Program-made: the position numbers and the translations under genes
NCBI GenBank assembly: GCA_023230665.1
Contig: JALNWY010000046.1
Coordinates: 1-19,582, forward strand
Length of the DNA stretch: 19,582 nucleotides
Direction of reading: 5' to 3'
Origin: Deltaproteobacteria bacterium
GTDB lineage: Bacteria; Desulfobacterota; Desulfomonilia; UBA1062
Notes under the pieces: generated by a model
Databases searched by the model: none
What the model saw: the letters and a program-made list of their open reading frames with translations, nothing else
What the model was told of the DNA's origin: nothing
Shown: positions 1-6,845 of the stretch, piece by piece
Layout: each line of letters starts with the position of its first letter
Position numbering within the stretch: position 1 is the stretch's first letter

Positions 1-315
1 AAGGTGATCACCTACAGGGAGCAGCACCCAAACGAAAAGGCCATCGTGTTCGTGGGAGCCCGCCACGTGCTGAAAGGCCTCGAATGGGCATTTTCCCATG
101 CCCCTACCCTGGCCGACCACCTGAGCACCTACGATACCTTCTCGGTGGTGCCCTGGCCGGACAGCGCCGATTCGGACCAGGCGGTGGCCATGGACATCAC
201 CCCTACGAAATTCGAGGGCGTGAACCTGCCTCTGCTCAGGGCCATGAACCTCAAGCCTCATGTCACCATCCTCACCGCGGCAGACGGGATTATCCTGCTT
301 CCCAAGGCCAGGTAG
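1..315 (+). CDS. C-terminal part of an unrecognised protein (5' end outside window)
   Basis: An open frame enters from the left edge and runs to a TAG stop at 313-315, giving about 104 codons of a longer protein. The visible part is a mixed alpha/beta sequence with a predicted strand (AIVFVGARHVLKG), a run of acidic and Pro residues (VVPWPDSADSDQ) and a hydrophobic strand near the end (VTILTAADGIILLP). The strand followed by an ARHV segment faintly recalls the end of ChaN/TraB-like proteins, but I do not regard that as an identification. A GTG at 4 is in frame but has no ribosome site in view, so the true start is most likely upstream. Codon use and GC content match the neighbours. The next gene follows after a short gap on the same strand. 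Confidence 0.6.
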   Translation, partial: KVITYREQHPNEKAIVFVGARHVLKGLEWAFSHAPTLADHLSTYDTFSVVPWPDSADSDQAVAMDITPTKFEGVNLPLLRAMNLKPHVTILTAADGIILLPKAR

Positions 316-369
316 CCTCCTCGCCTCTGTAATACCTGCCTCCACACACGGCCCCTTCTCGCTCCTCCA

Positions 370-993
370 TTGATTTCAGATGCGTATGAGGATATATACA
401 GTTTCATGCCGAACCTGTTCATTGGAGAAAATCCCAAGCTGGAGGCGGTCTATAAAGAGGTGCCCGCAGCGGGCATGTGCGCCGTCATCACCCATCCGCA
501 CTCCCTGATGGGCGGCAGCATGGACAACAACGTGGTCATGGCCGCCTGGAATACGGTGCTCGGGCGCGGCTACTCCGCCCTGCGCTTCAATTTCCGCGGC
601 GTCGGCAGGAGCGGTGGCGCCTTTGACAACGGCGTCGGAGAGGTGGGCGATCTGGCGACTGTGGTGAACTACATGGACTATCCGGTCATCATCGTAGGCT
701 ACTCGTTCGGCTCGTGGGTGGCGGCAAATTTCCTGCAGGAGGTGGATGTGCCCTGCATTTTCATATCCCCCCCCACCTCCATGTTCTCCTTCCCCTCCCT
801 GAAGAGCCTTAACATCTGGGCTGCAGTGGGCTCCCGCGACCAGTTCTGCGACCGCTCCGAGCTGGATCGCATCCTGGACAAGGAGCGCATCAGGGTCATC
901 GGAGGAGCCGACCATTTCTGGTTCGGAAGCGAAGATCCGCTCAGGCTCTACCTGGAAAAAAAGCTCGATCTCATCCGCTCCATCTCCTACTGA
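370..993 (+). CDS. Alpha/beta hydrolase (COG2945-like small esterase)
   Basis: A serine hydrolase of about 207 aa (195 aa from the internal ATG at 406). In the numbering from the TTG at 370, the nucleophile motif is GYSFGS at 110-115 with Ser112. A likely acid is Asp157 (GSRDQF) and the likely catalytic His is His182 (GADHFWFG), giving a full triad in the right order. Early motifs HPHSLMGGSMDN and LRFNFRGVGRSGG are typical of the small predicted hydrolases of COG2945. There is no signal peptide, so it should be cytoplasmic. The substrate is unknown. The start is uncertain: TTG 370 has no Shine-Dalgarno sequence, and ATG 406 has only a GAGGA about 15 nt upstream. Length fits the family either way. 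It has no obvious operon partner. Confidence 0.82.
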   Translation: MISDAYEDIYSFMPNLFIGENPKLEAVYKEVPAAGMCAVITHPHSLMGGSMDNNVVMAAWNTVLGRGYSALRFNFRGVGRSGGAFDNGVGEVGDLATVVNYMDYPVIIVGYSFGSWVAANFLQEVDVPCIFISPPTSMFSFPSLKSLNIWAAVGSRDQFCDRSELDRILDKERIRVIGGADHFWFGSEDPLRLYLEKKLDLIRSISY

Positions 994-1033
994 AACGTAT
1001 TTTCCCCCGCACCTTCCAGATTCTTTCCGGCCT

Positions 1034-1419
1034 GATTTATTCTCAAGCGTTAGCGCCTCGTGCGGTTTCTCTCCAGACGCCTGCGGAAGGCCTCGATGAT
1101 GAGGTTCGCGCTGAAGACGCCGATGTAGACAAACACGCTGGTACCCGCCCTGGAACTCATGAGCCCGGGCTGCACGCAGTCCACCATGAACACGATGCCG
1201 ATGGTCGCCACGAGAGAAACAAAAGCTGATATCAACAAAAAAGTGATATCGAACCCGAACAGCCCCATTTGTCCCCCATAATACAAGAAATCTGGTTTTT
1301 CTGCAGTATATGCGCGCCTGCCTTCTGCCGCAAGGGGCAAACCGCACCCTTAAAGCCGCGGCCCTTATGCAGGTGATGGTATGGAAGTTATGCTAATAAC
1401 CAGAGGATTTATTCTCAAG
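1034..1419. repeat. 14-bp direct repeats flanking the small membrane protein gene
   Basis: GATTTATTCTCAAG occurs at 1034-1047 and again at 1406-1419 in the same orientation. Between them lie the 72 aa membrane protein gene and its upstream region. I see no terminal inverted repeats or transposase, so the origin of the repeat is unclear. Confidence 0.5.
1050..1268 (-). CDS. Small two-helix membrane protein (72 aa), unknown function
   Basis: The minus-strand frame could extend upstream, but the ATG at 1268 is preceded by a GGGGGA ribosome site a few bases away, so a 72 aa protein is preferred. It has two hydrophobic segments, about residues 8-28 and 43-60, separated by a short loop containing Asp30, Cys31 and Pro34. 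It ends in a strongly basic tail (FRRRLERNRTRR), which by the positive-inside rule should lie in the cytoplasm. I do not recognise a family. A 14-bp direct repeat (GATTTATTCTCAAG) lies on either side of it at 1034-1047 and 1406-1419. No convincing promoter was seen; a TATTAT box lies too close to the start codon to serve. Confidence 0.6.
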   Translation of the reverse strand: MGLFGFDITFLLISAFVSLVATIGIVFMVDCVQPGLMSSRAGTSVFVYIGVFSANLIIEAFRRRLERNRTRR

Positions 1420-1492
1420 AAACCAGAGAAAACCGTCCATGGCCCCCTCTTGATCCGGGATTGGTTATTCCCCACGTATTGAGATAAAGCTG

Positions 1493-2521
1493 GTGAACCA
1501 TATGAAAAATACTATGGAGAGCAGAACATTATCTGGAGAGTATGGAAATACAGCAGAAGAGATATCCCAGGCCAATTCCATTTTTCAGCAGCCTTACTGG
1601 CTCGAAGCCGTATCTCCGGGACAGTGGGGTGCTGCAGTGGTTTCCAGCGGCGGGCACATCGTAGCACGCCTTCCGTATGTCATACACAAAGAGCTCGGGC
1701 TCACCCGGCTGATTATGCCAAAGCTCACGAAATTTCTCGGGCCCTGGATCTCTCCTGCAACTGGAAAGTACGCCAGCGAGCTTGCCAGACAGAAAGATAT
1801 CATGTTCGGCCTCATCGGGCAGCTGCCGCGGTTTGATTTCTTTGCCCAGAACTTTCACTATTCCATAACCAACTGGCTTCCCTTTTACTGGAAAGGGTTC
1901 TCGCAGACCACCCGGTACTCCTATGTACTCGATGATATTCATGGCGAGGAAAGGCTCTGGTCCGAGTTGCAGGGAAACATCCGCAGGGAGATCCGCAAGG
2001 CCGGAAGGCAGGTGGAGGTGCGCGACGATCTGGGGATTGATTCCTTCCTCGCACTCAACAGAAAAACCTTTGCCAGACAGAGAATGCCCCTTCCTTATAC
2101 CCGCGAGCTGGTTCTCAGGATCGATGCGGTGCTCGGGCAGAGAAACCAGCGCAAAATTTTCTTTGCCGAGGACACAAAAGGCAGGATCCATGCAGCACTC
2201 TATCTGATCTGGGACAGCGATTCCGCATTCTATCTCATGGGAGGCGCAGATCCTGATCTCCGCAACAGCGGGAGCAGCAGCCTTCTTATGTGGGAGGCGA
2301 TCCGGTTTTCCTCCACAGTGACCAGGAGGTTCGACTTCGAGGGATCCATGCTGGAACCCATCGAGCGATTTTTCCGCGGCTTCGGCGCCAGACAGCAACC
2401 GTTCTTCACCATTACATCCACGACCCGACGCATGCGGTGGTACTCTCTGTATCTCGATATCTCCGAGCGGGTATCCAAGATCCTGAGACAGAGGCTGGCC
2501 ACCCTTCTTATCCGGTCATAG
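1493..2521 (+). CDS. FemAB/GNAT-like acyltransferase (BioF2-like acetyltransferase domain)
   Basis: A protein of 342 aa from GTG 1493, or 339 aa from ATG 1502; ribosome sites are weak for both. The layout fits the FemAB-like double-GNAT family (Pfam Acetyltransf_6 type). A first half has aromatic motifs (FQQPYWLEAV, KFLGPWISP, FFAQNFHYSITNWLPFYWKGF). The second half has the basic segment LQGNIRREIRKAGR (about 157-170), then FLALNRKTFARQRMPLPY, IHAALYLIWDSDSAFYLMGG and a final strand FDFEGSMLEPIERFFRGFG. Relatives transfer amino acids or acyl groups in cell-wall, polysaccharide or lipid assembly. No signal peptide or membrane helix is seen, so it should be cytoplasmic. The DUF374 acyltransferase gene starts about 140 bp downstream on the same strand, which suggests a shared envelope role. 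The exact acceptor is unknown. Confidence 0.75.
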   Translation: MNHMKNTMESRTLSGEYGNTAEEISQANSIFQQPYWLEAVSPGQWGAAVVSSGGHIVARLPYVIHKELGLTRLIMPKLTKFLGPWISPATGKYASELARQKDIMFGLIGQLPRFDFFAQNFHYSITNWLPFYWKGFSQTTRYSYVLDDIHGEERLWSELQGNIRREIRKAGRQVEVRDDLGIDSFLALNRKTFARQRMPLPYTRELVLRIDAVLGQRNQRKIFFAEDTKGRIHAALYLIWDSDSAFYLMGGADPDLRNSGSSSLLMWEAIRFSSTVTRRFDFEGSMLEPIERFFRGFGARQQPFFTITSTTRRMRWYSLYLDISERVSKILRQRLATLLIRS

Positions 2522-2658
2522 CGCATCAAAGAAGCTCTTGCATGCAACGAAATTCCGGTATAGAAATAAGGCTCGGGCCACACTTGAGGGGCATGGGCTC
2601 CACCGGAGCACGGTACGTGGCATGCCAGGGAAGGAATGTGGACCCGTTTCCTTATAGT

Positions 2659-3351
2659 ATGAAAAAAAAGATGCGCATCATGCTCTCCCGGTATGTCTTC
2701 CCTTATGCGGGGCTGTTCGTGGTAAAGGCCCTGTCATCGACCTACCGGCTCAGGATCATCGGCGCAGAGAACGAAAGCTCTGTGCTGAGCAAAGACGGGA
2801 GCATCATCTATGCCTCGTGGCACCAGCGGTTCTTTCCCGGGATAACCTTCTTTTCCCGGCGCAAGCCCATTGCCATTCTCATCAGCCAGAGCCGAGACGG
2901 CGAGTTTGTCTCGCATATCGTCGACATCCTGGGCTGGCGCCCGGTACGCGGCTCCTCCTCCCGGGGAGGGAGCCAGGGATTGAAGCGGATCAAGGATCTC
3001 TCCCTGAGAGGGTACAAGATCGGCCATATCGTGGACGGCCCCAAGGGCCCCTTCGGGGTCGTCAAACCGGGGCTGCTCAAGATCGCGCAGGTGTCCGGCA
3101 AGGCCATCGTCCCAACCATAACATCTTCGGAGAATCCATGGATCTTCCGCAGCTGGGACCGCTTCATGGTGCCCAAGCCCTTTTCCCGCGTGGTCATCAG
3201 ATTCGGCCCCGCCTTCTATGTCCCCCCCGATCTTGAGGGCCACGATTTCGAAAGTCACCGGCTCATGATCGAACAGAACATGAAGGAACTCTACGAAGAT
3301 ACGGACCGGATCTGGTCGGATGAGGTGCTGAAGCAGGAGATTTTTCAATAG
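2659..3351 (+). CDS. DUF374 family lysophospholipid-acyltransferase-like protein
   Basis: A 230 aa protein from ATG 2659. DUF374 proteins (COG2121) resemble the PlsC/LPLAT fold and are thought to move acyl chains onto lipid or lipid A-like acceptors at the inner membrane. Family signatures are all present: ASWHQRFFP around 52-60 (the active-site His region), SQSRDGEFVSHIVDILGW at 76-93, RGSSSRGG at 97-104 and DGPKGPFGVVKPG at 126-138, followed by the strand AIVPTITSSE. The N-terminus is basic and hydrophobic (residues 1-25), suggesting membrane association. Length is normal. The open frame extends further upstream, with a GTG at 2638, but its AAGGA sits too close to be used well; the ATG start itself has only a weak ribosome site. 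It follows the FemAB-like gene and may share a transcript. Confidence 0.85.
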   Translation: MKKKMRIMLSRYVFPYAGLFVVKALSSTYRLRIIGAENESSVLSKDGSIIYASWHQRFFPGITFFSRRKPIAILISQSRDGEFVSHIVDILGWRPVRGSSSRGGSQGLKRIKDLSLRGYKIGHIVDGPKGPFGVVKPGLLKIAQVSGKAIVPTITSSENPWIFRSWDRFMVPKPFSRVVIRFGPAFYVPPDLEGHDFESHRLMIEQNMKELYEDTDRIWSDEVLKQEIFQ

Positions 3352-3442
3352 GGCGGTTCTCGATACCCTGCCCTTTGATGAATATTCTTACTCTTAGCCG
3401 CCCGCGTCGAGCGGCGAGCACAGGAACGAGAAAGGACCGGAC

Positions 3443-3763
3443 ATGTCCGCGCCCCCGGCAATCCTGGTATTCGGAGCCCTCATGAGCGTCATTGCCCTGG
3501 TGGGGAGCGTCACACTCGTTCTTAGGGAGGCAACCCTTTTCCGTATCCTTCCCATGCTCGTGGCCTTTGCCTCCGGGTCGCTTATCCGAAGCACTTTCTT
3601 CCTTATGATCCCCGCATCCATCAAGCATGCGGATAATACTTGACAGGTCTTTCTCTGGCTCGCAATCGGCTTCTTCGTGTTCCTGGCCCTGGAACAACTG
3701 CTCCAGTGGCACCACTGCCGCCGGAGCCCTGCCTCCCATACGCAGCCTATCAACCATGGATGA
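3443..3763 (+). pseudogene. ZIP-family metal transporter remnant (nonsense mutation and 3' truncation)
   Basis: ATG 3443 has a good ribosome site (GAAAGGA about 7 nt upstream). The frame reads a first membrane helix (ILVFGALMSVIALVGSVTLV), then LVAFASGSLIRSTFFLMIP, which strongly resembles the start of ZIP-family divalent-metal transporters. A TGA at 3641-3643 then interrupts the frame. In the same frame the next codons continue the family pattern: VFLWLAIGFFVFLALEQ followed by LLQWHHCRRSPASH. A second TGA at 3761 ends the match. The later helices that carry the metal-binding HN..D and HE..H motifs are missing. Normal family positions are also eroded: the conserved small residues and His in the AFASG..FFH region read IRSTFFL. 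The minus-strand VOC gene ends only 17 bp beyond. The family call is from memory of ZIP motifs. Confidence 0.72.
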
Positions 3764-3780
3764 TATGACCCCGATCCTGA

Positions 3781-4392
3781 CTAAAGATAGACGGTCCTCT
3801 TTCCCGTGAGCTTCTGGATGCGCCCCAAGGCATGGTACAAACCGGGAACCGGCCTGAATGGCAGGCCCAGCAGGCGCCAGGAGATGAATTCGATCACCAG
3901 CCCCGCGTCCCGGGCCGTGTCCATATAGGCAAACCGGGTGCTCGTGGGCCATGCGCTCAGTCTTCCCTTCACCCACACCGGGTAGCCTGCCTGCACGAGA
4001 ACCGTGGCCCAGATATCCACATCGCTCACCAGGAACCCCAGGTGCTGCACGACCGGCCTGCCCGCCTCATCCACTGATTGTGCGTAGAAGTCCGATCCGG
4101 TGCCCGGCTCCAGGAGCTCGATCTCCAGACCGTCGCAGACGGCCAGCCCCATCCTGCCGGTAAAATCCCGGGGCTCTCCCCGTTCATGCCAGAAATCCGG
4201 GCTTCCGCCGGCTATGAAGAAAGGCCCGATCCCTTTTGCTTCGAGGTCCCGGGCCGCCTCCTCCACGTCAGGGACCACGAGCCCGAGCTGGTGGAGGCCC
4301 GGAAGGGCGAAGCGCCTTACGAAATCACCTGCCAGGTCCCGGGCCGAAGCACAAAGATCACCCCCTGCGAGAAGATCATGAAAAAAGATCAT
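3781..4392 (-). CDS. VOC superfamily (glyoxalase-like) protein
   Basis: ATG 4392 is preceded by AAGGAGGG, a strong ribosome site, giving 203 aa; the frame is open a little further upstream but has no better start. The protein shows the paired beta-alpha-beta-beta-beta modules of the vicinal oxygen chelate fold. Putative metal ligands sit where expected: His34 (LHQLGLVVPDVEEAA), Glu90/92 (EIELLEPG), His117 (VQHLGFLVSDVD) and Glu168 (LVIEFISW). Glyoxalase I, methylmalonyl-CoA epimerase and dioxygenases share this design, so the reaction cannot be named. The LHQLGLVVPD start and ELLEPG motif lean towards the epimerase/lactoylglutathione lyase side. It is a single gene on the minus strand, convergent with the ZIP remnant and divergent from the thioesterase gene. 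The basic C-terminal tail (RIQKLTGKRTVYL) lies outside the fold. Confidence 0.8.
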   Translation of the reverse strand: MIFFHDLLAGGDLCASARDLAGDFVRRFALPGLHQLGLVVPDVEEAARDLEAKGIGPFFIAGGSPDFWHERGEPRDFTGRMGLAVCDGLEIELLEPGTGSDFYAQSVDEAGRPVVQHLGFLVSDVDIWATVLVQAGYPVWVKGRLSAWPTSTRFAYMDTARDAGLVIEFISWRLLGLPFRPVPGLYHALGRIQKLTGKRTVYL

Positions 4393-4827
4393 ACACCCTC
4401 CTTGAAAGGTCATTCTCTTCCTCCCAATATACTCCCTGCACCGCCATATGCAAGGAAGGCGCACACAGACCCGCCGTTTCCGGCATCCCCGAGAATGTCA
4501 TCCGCAACCGGCCCGAGGCGGCCGAGGCCGAAGATGGGGATGCCCCCCAGTGATTTTTTTAAGCATATCCTCTCCCCTTGAGGAATACCATCTTGGGAAC
4601 CCCGGGGATGAGGAACACAAGGCAGCGGTGATTTCTTGGGGACATCGAGCCGGTTGCATTCTTGGAACAGATAGCCCAATATGGAACAGTGAAGGACGGG
4701 TGAGCCTCTGATCCGGAGCCCAGGTGTGCGGCAAGTCGATGGCCGCGTTGCAGGCAATGAGCCGCGTGCGCATGGGCCGCGGCCTTGTGCCCGTGCCGGC
4801 ATGGAGATGGAATGAGAGGAGTGAGAA
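4393..4827. other. Non-coding divergent intergenic region (435 bp)
   Basis: This stretch separates the divergent VOC and thioesterase genes and I see no credible gene in it. Open frames here are GC-driven shadows rich in Pro, Arg and Gly. It contains a perfect 9-bp inverted repeat (4482-4490 with 4536-4544) and a run of seven T at 4554-4560. No convincing -35/-10 pair was found for either neighbour. Confidence 0.5.
4482..4560 (+). other. Inverted repeat with inner GC-rich structure, then a T run
   Basis: GGCATCCCC at 4482-4490 pairs perfectly with GGGGATGCC at 4536-4544. The 45-nt interior holds smaller GGCC/CGGCC complements, so a branched RNA fold is possible. Seven T follow at 4554-4560, but nine bases separate them from the stem, which is too far for a classic intrinsic terminator. 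It could be a structured leader of the minus-strand VOC transcript, a small RNA, or chance in GC-rich DNA. Confidence 0.3.
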
Positions 4828-5226
4828 ATGGATGCTGTTGCCTCAAAAGCAGTCTCTGATCCCTTTGCCAGGTTTCTGGGGATCCGCGTGGAAAGGGTGG
4901 AAGAAGGCTTTGCTTCGTGTTCGGTGACCATAGGAGGGGACTTGTGCAATTTTCTCGGCATGGTCCACGGTGGTCTGATCTTCAGCCTGGCCGATGTGGC
5001 TTTTGGAGCCGCGTCCAACCGGGACCACTATCCCTCCTATGCTCTGGATGTCAGCGGCTCATTCCTGAAGACGGCCCGGGTGGGGGACGTCATAAGGGCA
5101 GAGGCCAGGCTGGTGCATTCCACCCGGCGCATCGGCCTCTACCGGATGGACGTGTACAGGCAGAGCGAGCTCGTGGCCACTTTCAACGGTACGGTGTTCA
5201 GAAAGGTCGACGGCCCGAACCCGTGA
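4828..5226 (+). CDS. PaaI-like hotdog-fold acyl-CoA thioesterase
   Basis: A 132 aa protein starting at ATG 4828 with GAGGAG about 7 nt upstream. It has the PaaI/YbgC-type hotdog layout: DPFARFLGIRVERVEEG at the N-terminus, then NFLGMVHGG with Asn41 and His47-Gly-Gly, then IFSLADVAFGAASN with Asp56, the usual catalytic acid on the long central helix. Strands after it (ALDVSGSFLKTARVGDVIRAEARL and the ATFNGTVFRK end) complete the fold. These enzymes hydrolyse acyl- or phenylacetyl-CoA thioesters in the cytoplasm, usually as homotetramers. Length is typical. The substrate cannot be told. It stands alone, about 190 bp before the transglutaminase-like gene on the same strand. Confidence 0.88.
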   Translation: MDAVASKAVSDPFARFLGIRVERVEEGFASCSVTIGGDLCNFLGMVHGGLIFSLADVAFGAASNRDHYPSYALDVSGSFLKTARVGDVIRAEARLVHSTRRIGLYRMDVYRQSELVATFNGTVFRKVDGPNP

Positions 5227-5302
5227 GACGGATTGGACAATGCTGTGCGCCCTTCCCGGGTTGTCTTTTGAAGCATCTGCCGGAAATCCGGGCGATCCGG
5301 GC

Positions 5303-5323
5303 ATTCCCTGCGGGGAAGGGAAT
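5303..5323 (+). other. Small hairpin between thioesterase and transglutaminase-like genes
   Basis: ATTCCCT (5303-5309) pairs with AGGGAAT (5317-5323) around a 7-nt loop. There is no T run after it, so it is not a standard terminator. Confidence 0.3.
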
Positions 5324-5347
5324 ATGGTGAGCCAAGGCAATCGGTTG

Positions 5348-5376
5348 TTGAGTGAGCCGCTGTTTGCCTGTAGTAT
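5348..5376 (+). promoter_or_regulatory. Possible sigma-70 promoter for the transglutaminase-like gene
   Basis: TTGAGT (5348-5353) and TAGTAT (5371-5376) are separated by exactly 17 bp. Each box matches four of six consensus bases. The predicted RNA start near 5383 would leave a leader of about 30 nt. Confidence 0.35.
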
Positions 5377-5414
5377 GAATCACCTTGATAAAGAAAGGAG
5401 TTATTTTAAGAGAG

Positions 5415-6098
5415 ATGAAGAGCGAAATGCAACCGTATCTGGCTTCCTCTCCCACGATCGATTATGACCACCCACTGGTGGCGGGCTTTGCCCGGACGCA
5501 TGCAGCCGGTTTCCGTGAACCGCGCGAACAGGCGGTGAACCTCTATCTCGCCGTCCGGGACACCATCCGGTATGACCCGTACCTGCTCGATCTTTCGGTT
5601 GAAGGCCTAAGGGCCAGCACCACCCTGAAGATAGGGCGCGGCTGGTGCGTGGCAAAGGCGATCCTGCTGGCCGCCTGCTGCCGGTATCACGGTATACCGG
5701 CACGCCTGGGCTACGCGGATGTGCGCAACCATCTGTCAACCGCCCGCATGCGCGAGCAGATGAAAACCGATGTCTTCTACTGGCACGGGTATACGTCTAT
5801 CTTCCTGGACGGAAAATGGCTCAAGGCCACGCCTGCCTTCAATATCGAGCTATGCAAGAAGTTCCATCTGAGGGCGCTTGAGTTCGACGGTGTGAACGAC
5901 TCGATCTATCATTCCTTTGATCTCGACGGAAACAGGCACATGGATTACCTGTGCTATCGGGGCGAGTTTGCGGAGGCGCCCATCGACCTGATCATCGAAA
6001 CCTTTCGCCGCGAGTACCAGGCCGACGATATGATAGTTGAGGCACTGAAGGGCTCTGACTTCGACCGGGACGTAGACCATGAGACGCGTGAAGAATAG
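5415..6098 (+). CDS. Transglutaminase-like (papain-fold) superfamily protein
   Basis: From ATG 5415 the protein has 227 aa. The catalytic Cys region is GRGWCVAKA with Cys78, and the His region is YWHGYTSIFLDGKW with His124, in the order and spacing of transglutaminase-core proteins of bacterial peptidase/amidase type. The usual third residue, an Asp in a DPT-like motif, is replaced here by KATPAFN (137-143), so Asn143 or another group may fill the role. No signal peptide is seen, so a cytoplasmic protease or amidase is likely; the substrate is unknown. The start is a judgement: a clear AAGGAG lies at 5395-5400, 14 nt before ATG 5415, with an AAGAGAG adjacent. ATG 5427 and TTG 5385 are alternatives. 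A weak promoter lies just upstream. The phosphoesterase gene follows about 70 bp later. Confidence 0.78.
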   Translation: MKSEMQPYLASSPTIDYDHPLVAGFARTHAAGFREPREQAVNLYLAVRDTIRYDPYLLDLSVEGLRASTTLKIGRGWCVAKAILLAACCRYHGIPARLGYADVRNHLSTARMREQMKTDVFYWHGYTSIFLDGKWLKATPAFNIELCKKFHLRALEFDGVNDSIYHSFDLDGNRHMDYLCYRGEFAEAPIDLIIETFRREYQADDMIVEALKGSDFDRDVDHETREE

Positions 6099-6169
6099 CT
6101 TTTGCACCATGATCGCAGGCAGCGGGCCGAGCCCTCTGTTGCCGGATCTGAAAAAAGGAACCAGACCCG

Positions 6170-6637
6170 ATGGCGATACATTCTATCGGCGTGATATCAG
6201 ACACCCACGGGCTGCTCAGAGCTGAGGTGCACCAAGTCTTCACTGGGTGCGGCCTCATCATCCATGCAGGCGACATCGGCACTCTTTCCGTTCTGAGAGA
6301 GCTGGAGCGGATCGCGCCGGTCGTTGCGGTGCGCGGCAACGTCGACCAGGGCGACTGGGCCGTTCCGCTGAAGGAATCCGAGCTCCTGGGAATCGGCAAC
6401 AACCGGGTCTATATGATCCACGACTTGGGCTCCTTCTCCCTCACCGTTCCGGCCGACACAGTCGATATCGTCGTATACGGCCACTCACACCGGCCGAACC
6501 GGGTCTACCGCGAGGGGACCCTCTACTTCAACCCGGGAAGCGCCGGGCCCAGGAGGTTCAACCTCCCTGTGAGCGTGGGCCTCTTGAGAATAGAGCCCGA
6601 CGGGGTCTTTCCCGAGCTTGTCGAGCTTGCGGTCTGA
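6170..6637 (+). CDS. YfcE/MJ0936-type metallophosphoesterase
   Basis: A 155 aa calcineurin-like phosphoesterase. All metal-binding motifs of the small YfcE class are visible: D11-T-H13 (ISDTHG), HAGD at 32-35, GN at 56-57 (VRGNVD), His84 (MIHD) and GHSH at 104-107, followed by NPGSAGPRRF. Such enzymes use two metal ions to cleave phosphodiesters such as bis-pNPP or 2',3'-cyclic nucleotides; the natural substrate is usually unknown. Length is typical and no export signal is present. ATG 6170 has AAAAAAGGAA about 9 nt upstream. It shares strand with the transglutaminase-like gene but there is no evidence of a functional link. Confidence 0.9.
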   Translation: MAIHSIGVISDTHGLLRAEVHQVFTGCGLIIHAGDIGTLSVLRELERIAPVVAVRGNVDQGDWAVPLKESELLGIGNNRVYMIHDLGSFSLTVPADTVDIVVYGHSHRPNRVYREGTLYFNPGSAGPRRFNLPVSVGLLRIEPDGVFPELVELAV

Positions 6638-6749
6638 AGTCAGAGCAGACAGGGTCCACGAAGGCGTTGACAGAATCTTAAAGGTGAAGTGCAGGCAAAC
6701 ATATCTCATCCCTGATATGCCCCGGCCACCGGCGCTCCTGCCGGATATG

Positions 6750-6773
6750 CCGGGCCGGAATCTTCCGGCCCGG
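6750..6773. other. Near-perfect 24-bp palindrome between convergent genes
   Basis: CCGGGCCGGAA (6750-6760) is an exact reverse complement of TTCCGGCCCGG (6763-6773), with only TC between. An A-run (eight A) begins at 6777. Because the A-run follows the stem on the plus strand, neither strand has the stem-then-T order of an intrinsic terminator. It could still stop or protect the converging transcripts from 6637 and 6846, or be a protein-binding site. Confidence 0.55.
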
Positions 6774-6845
6774 GCGAAAAAAAAGAAGGAGCACATGCAA
6801 AAAAGACCTGCTCCCTCTTGTGTGTTCAAACATATCGGGTCGGCT

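Noticed and set aside
376..1347. Long minus-strand open frame (323 codons)
   Set aside because: It is antisense to the alpha/beta hydrolase and overlaps the small membrane protein in another frame; no domain is recognisable.
3641..3643. In-frame TGA in the ZIP remnant as a selenocysteine codon
   Set aside because: A second in-frame TGA follows at 3761, the essential C-terminal half is missing, and I see no clear SECIS-like hairpin just downstream. Decay is simpler.
4410..5018. Minus-strand frame across the divergent gap and thioesterase start
   Set aside because: It is antisense to a clear hotdog thioesterase at one end and has no ribosome site or recognisable domain.
6750..6790. Palindrome plus A-run as an intrinsic terminator
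   Set aside because: On the plus strand the stem is followed by A, not T; on the minus strand the T run comes before the stem.
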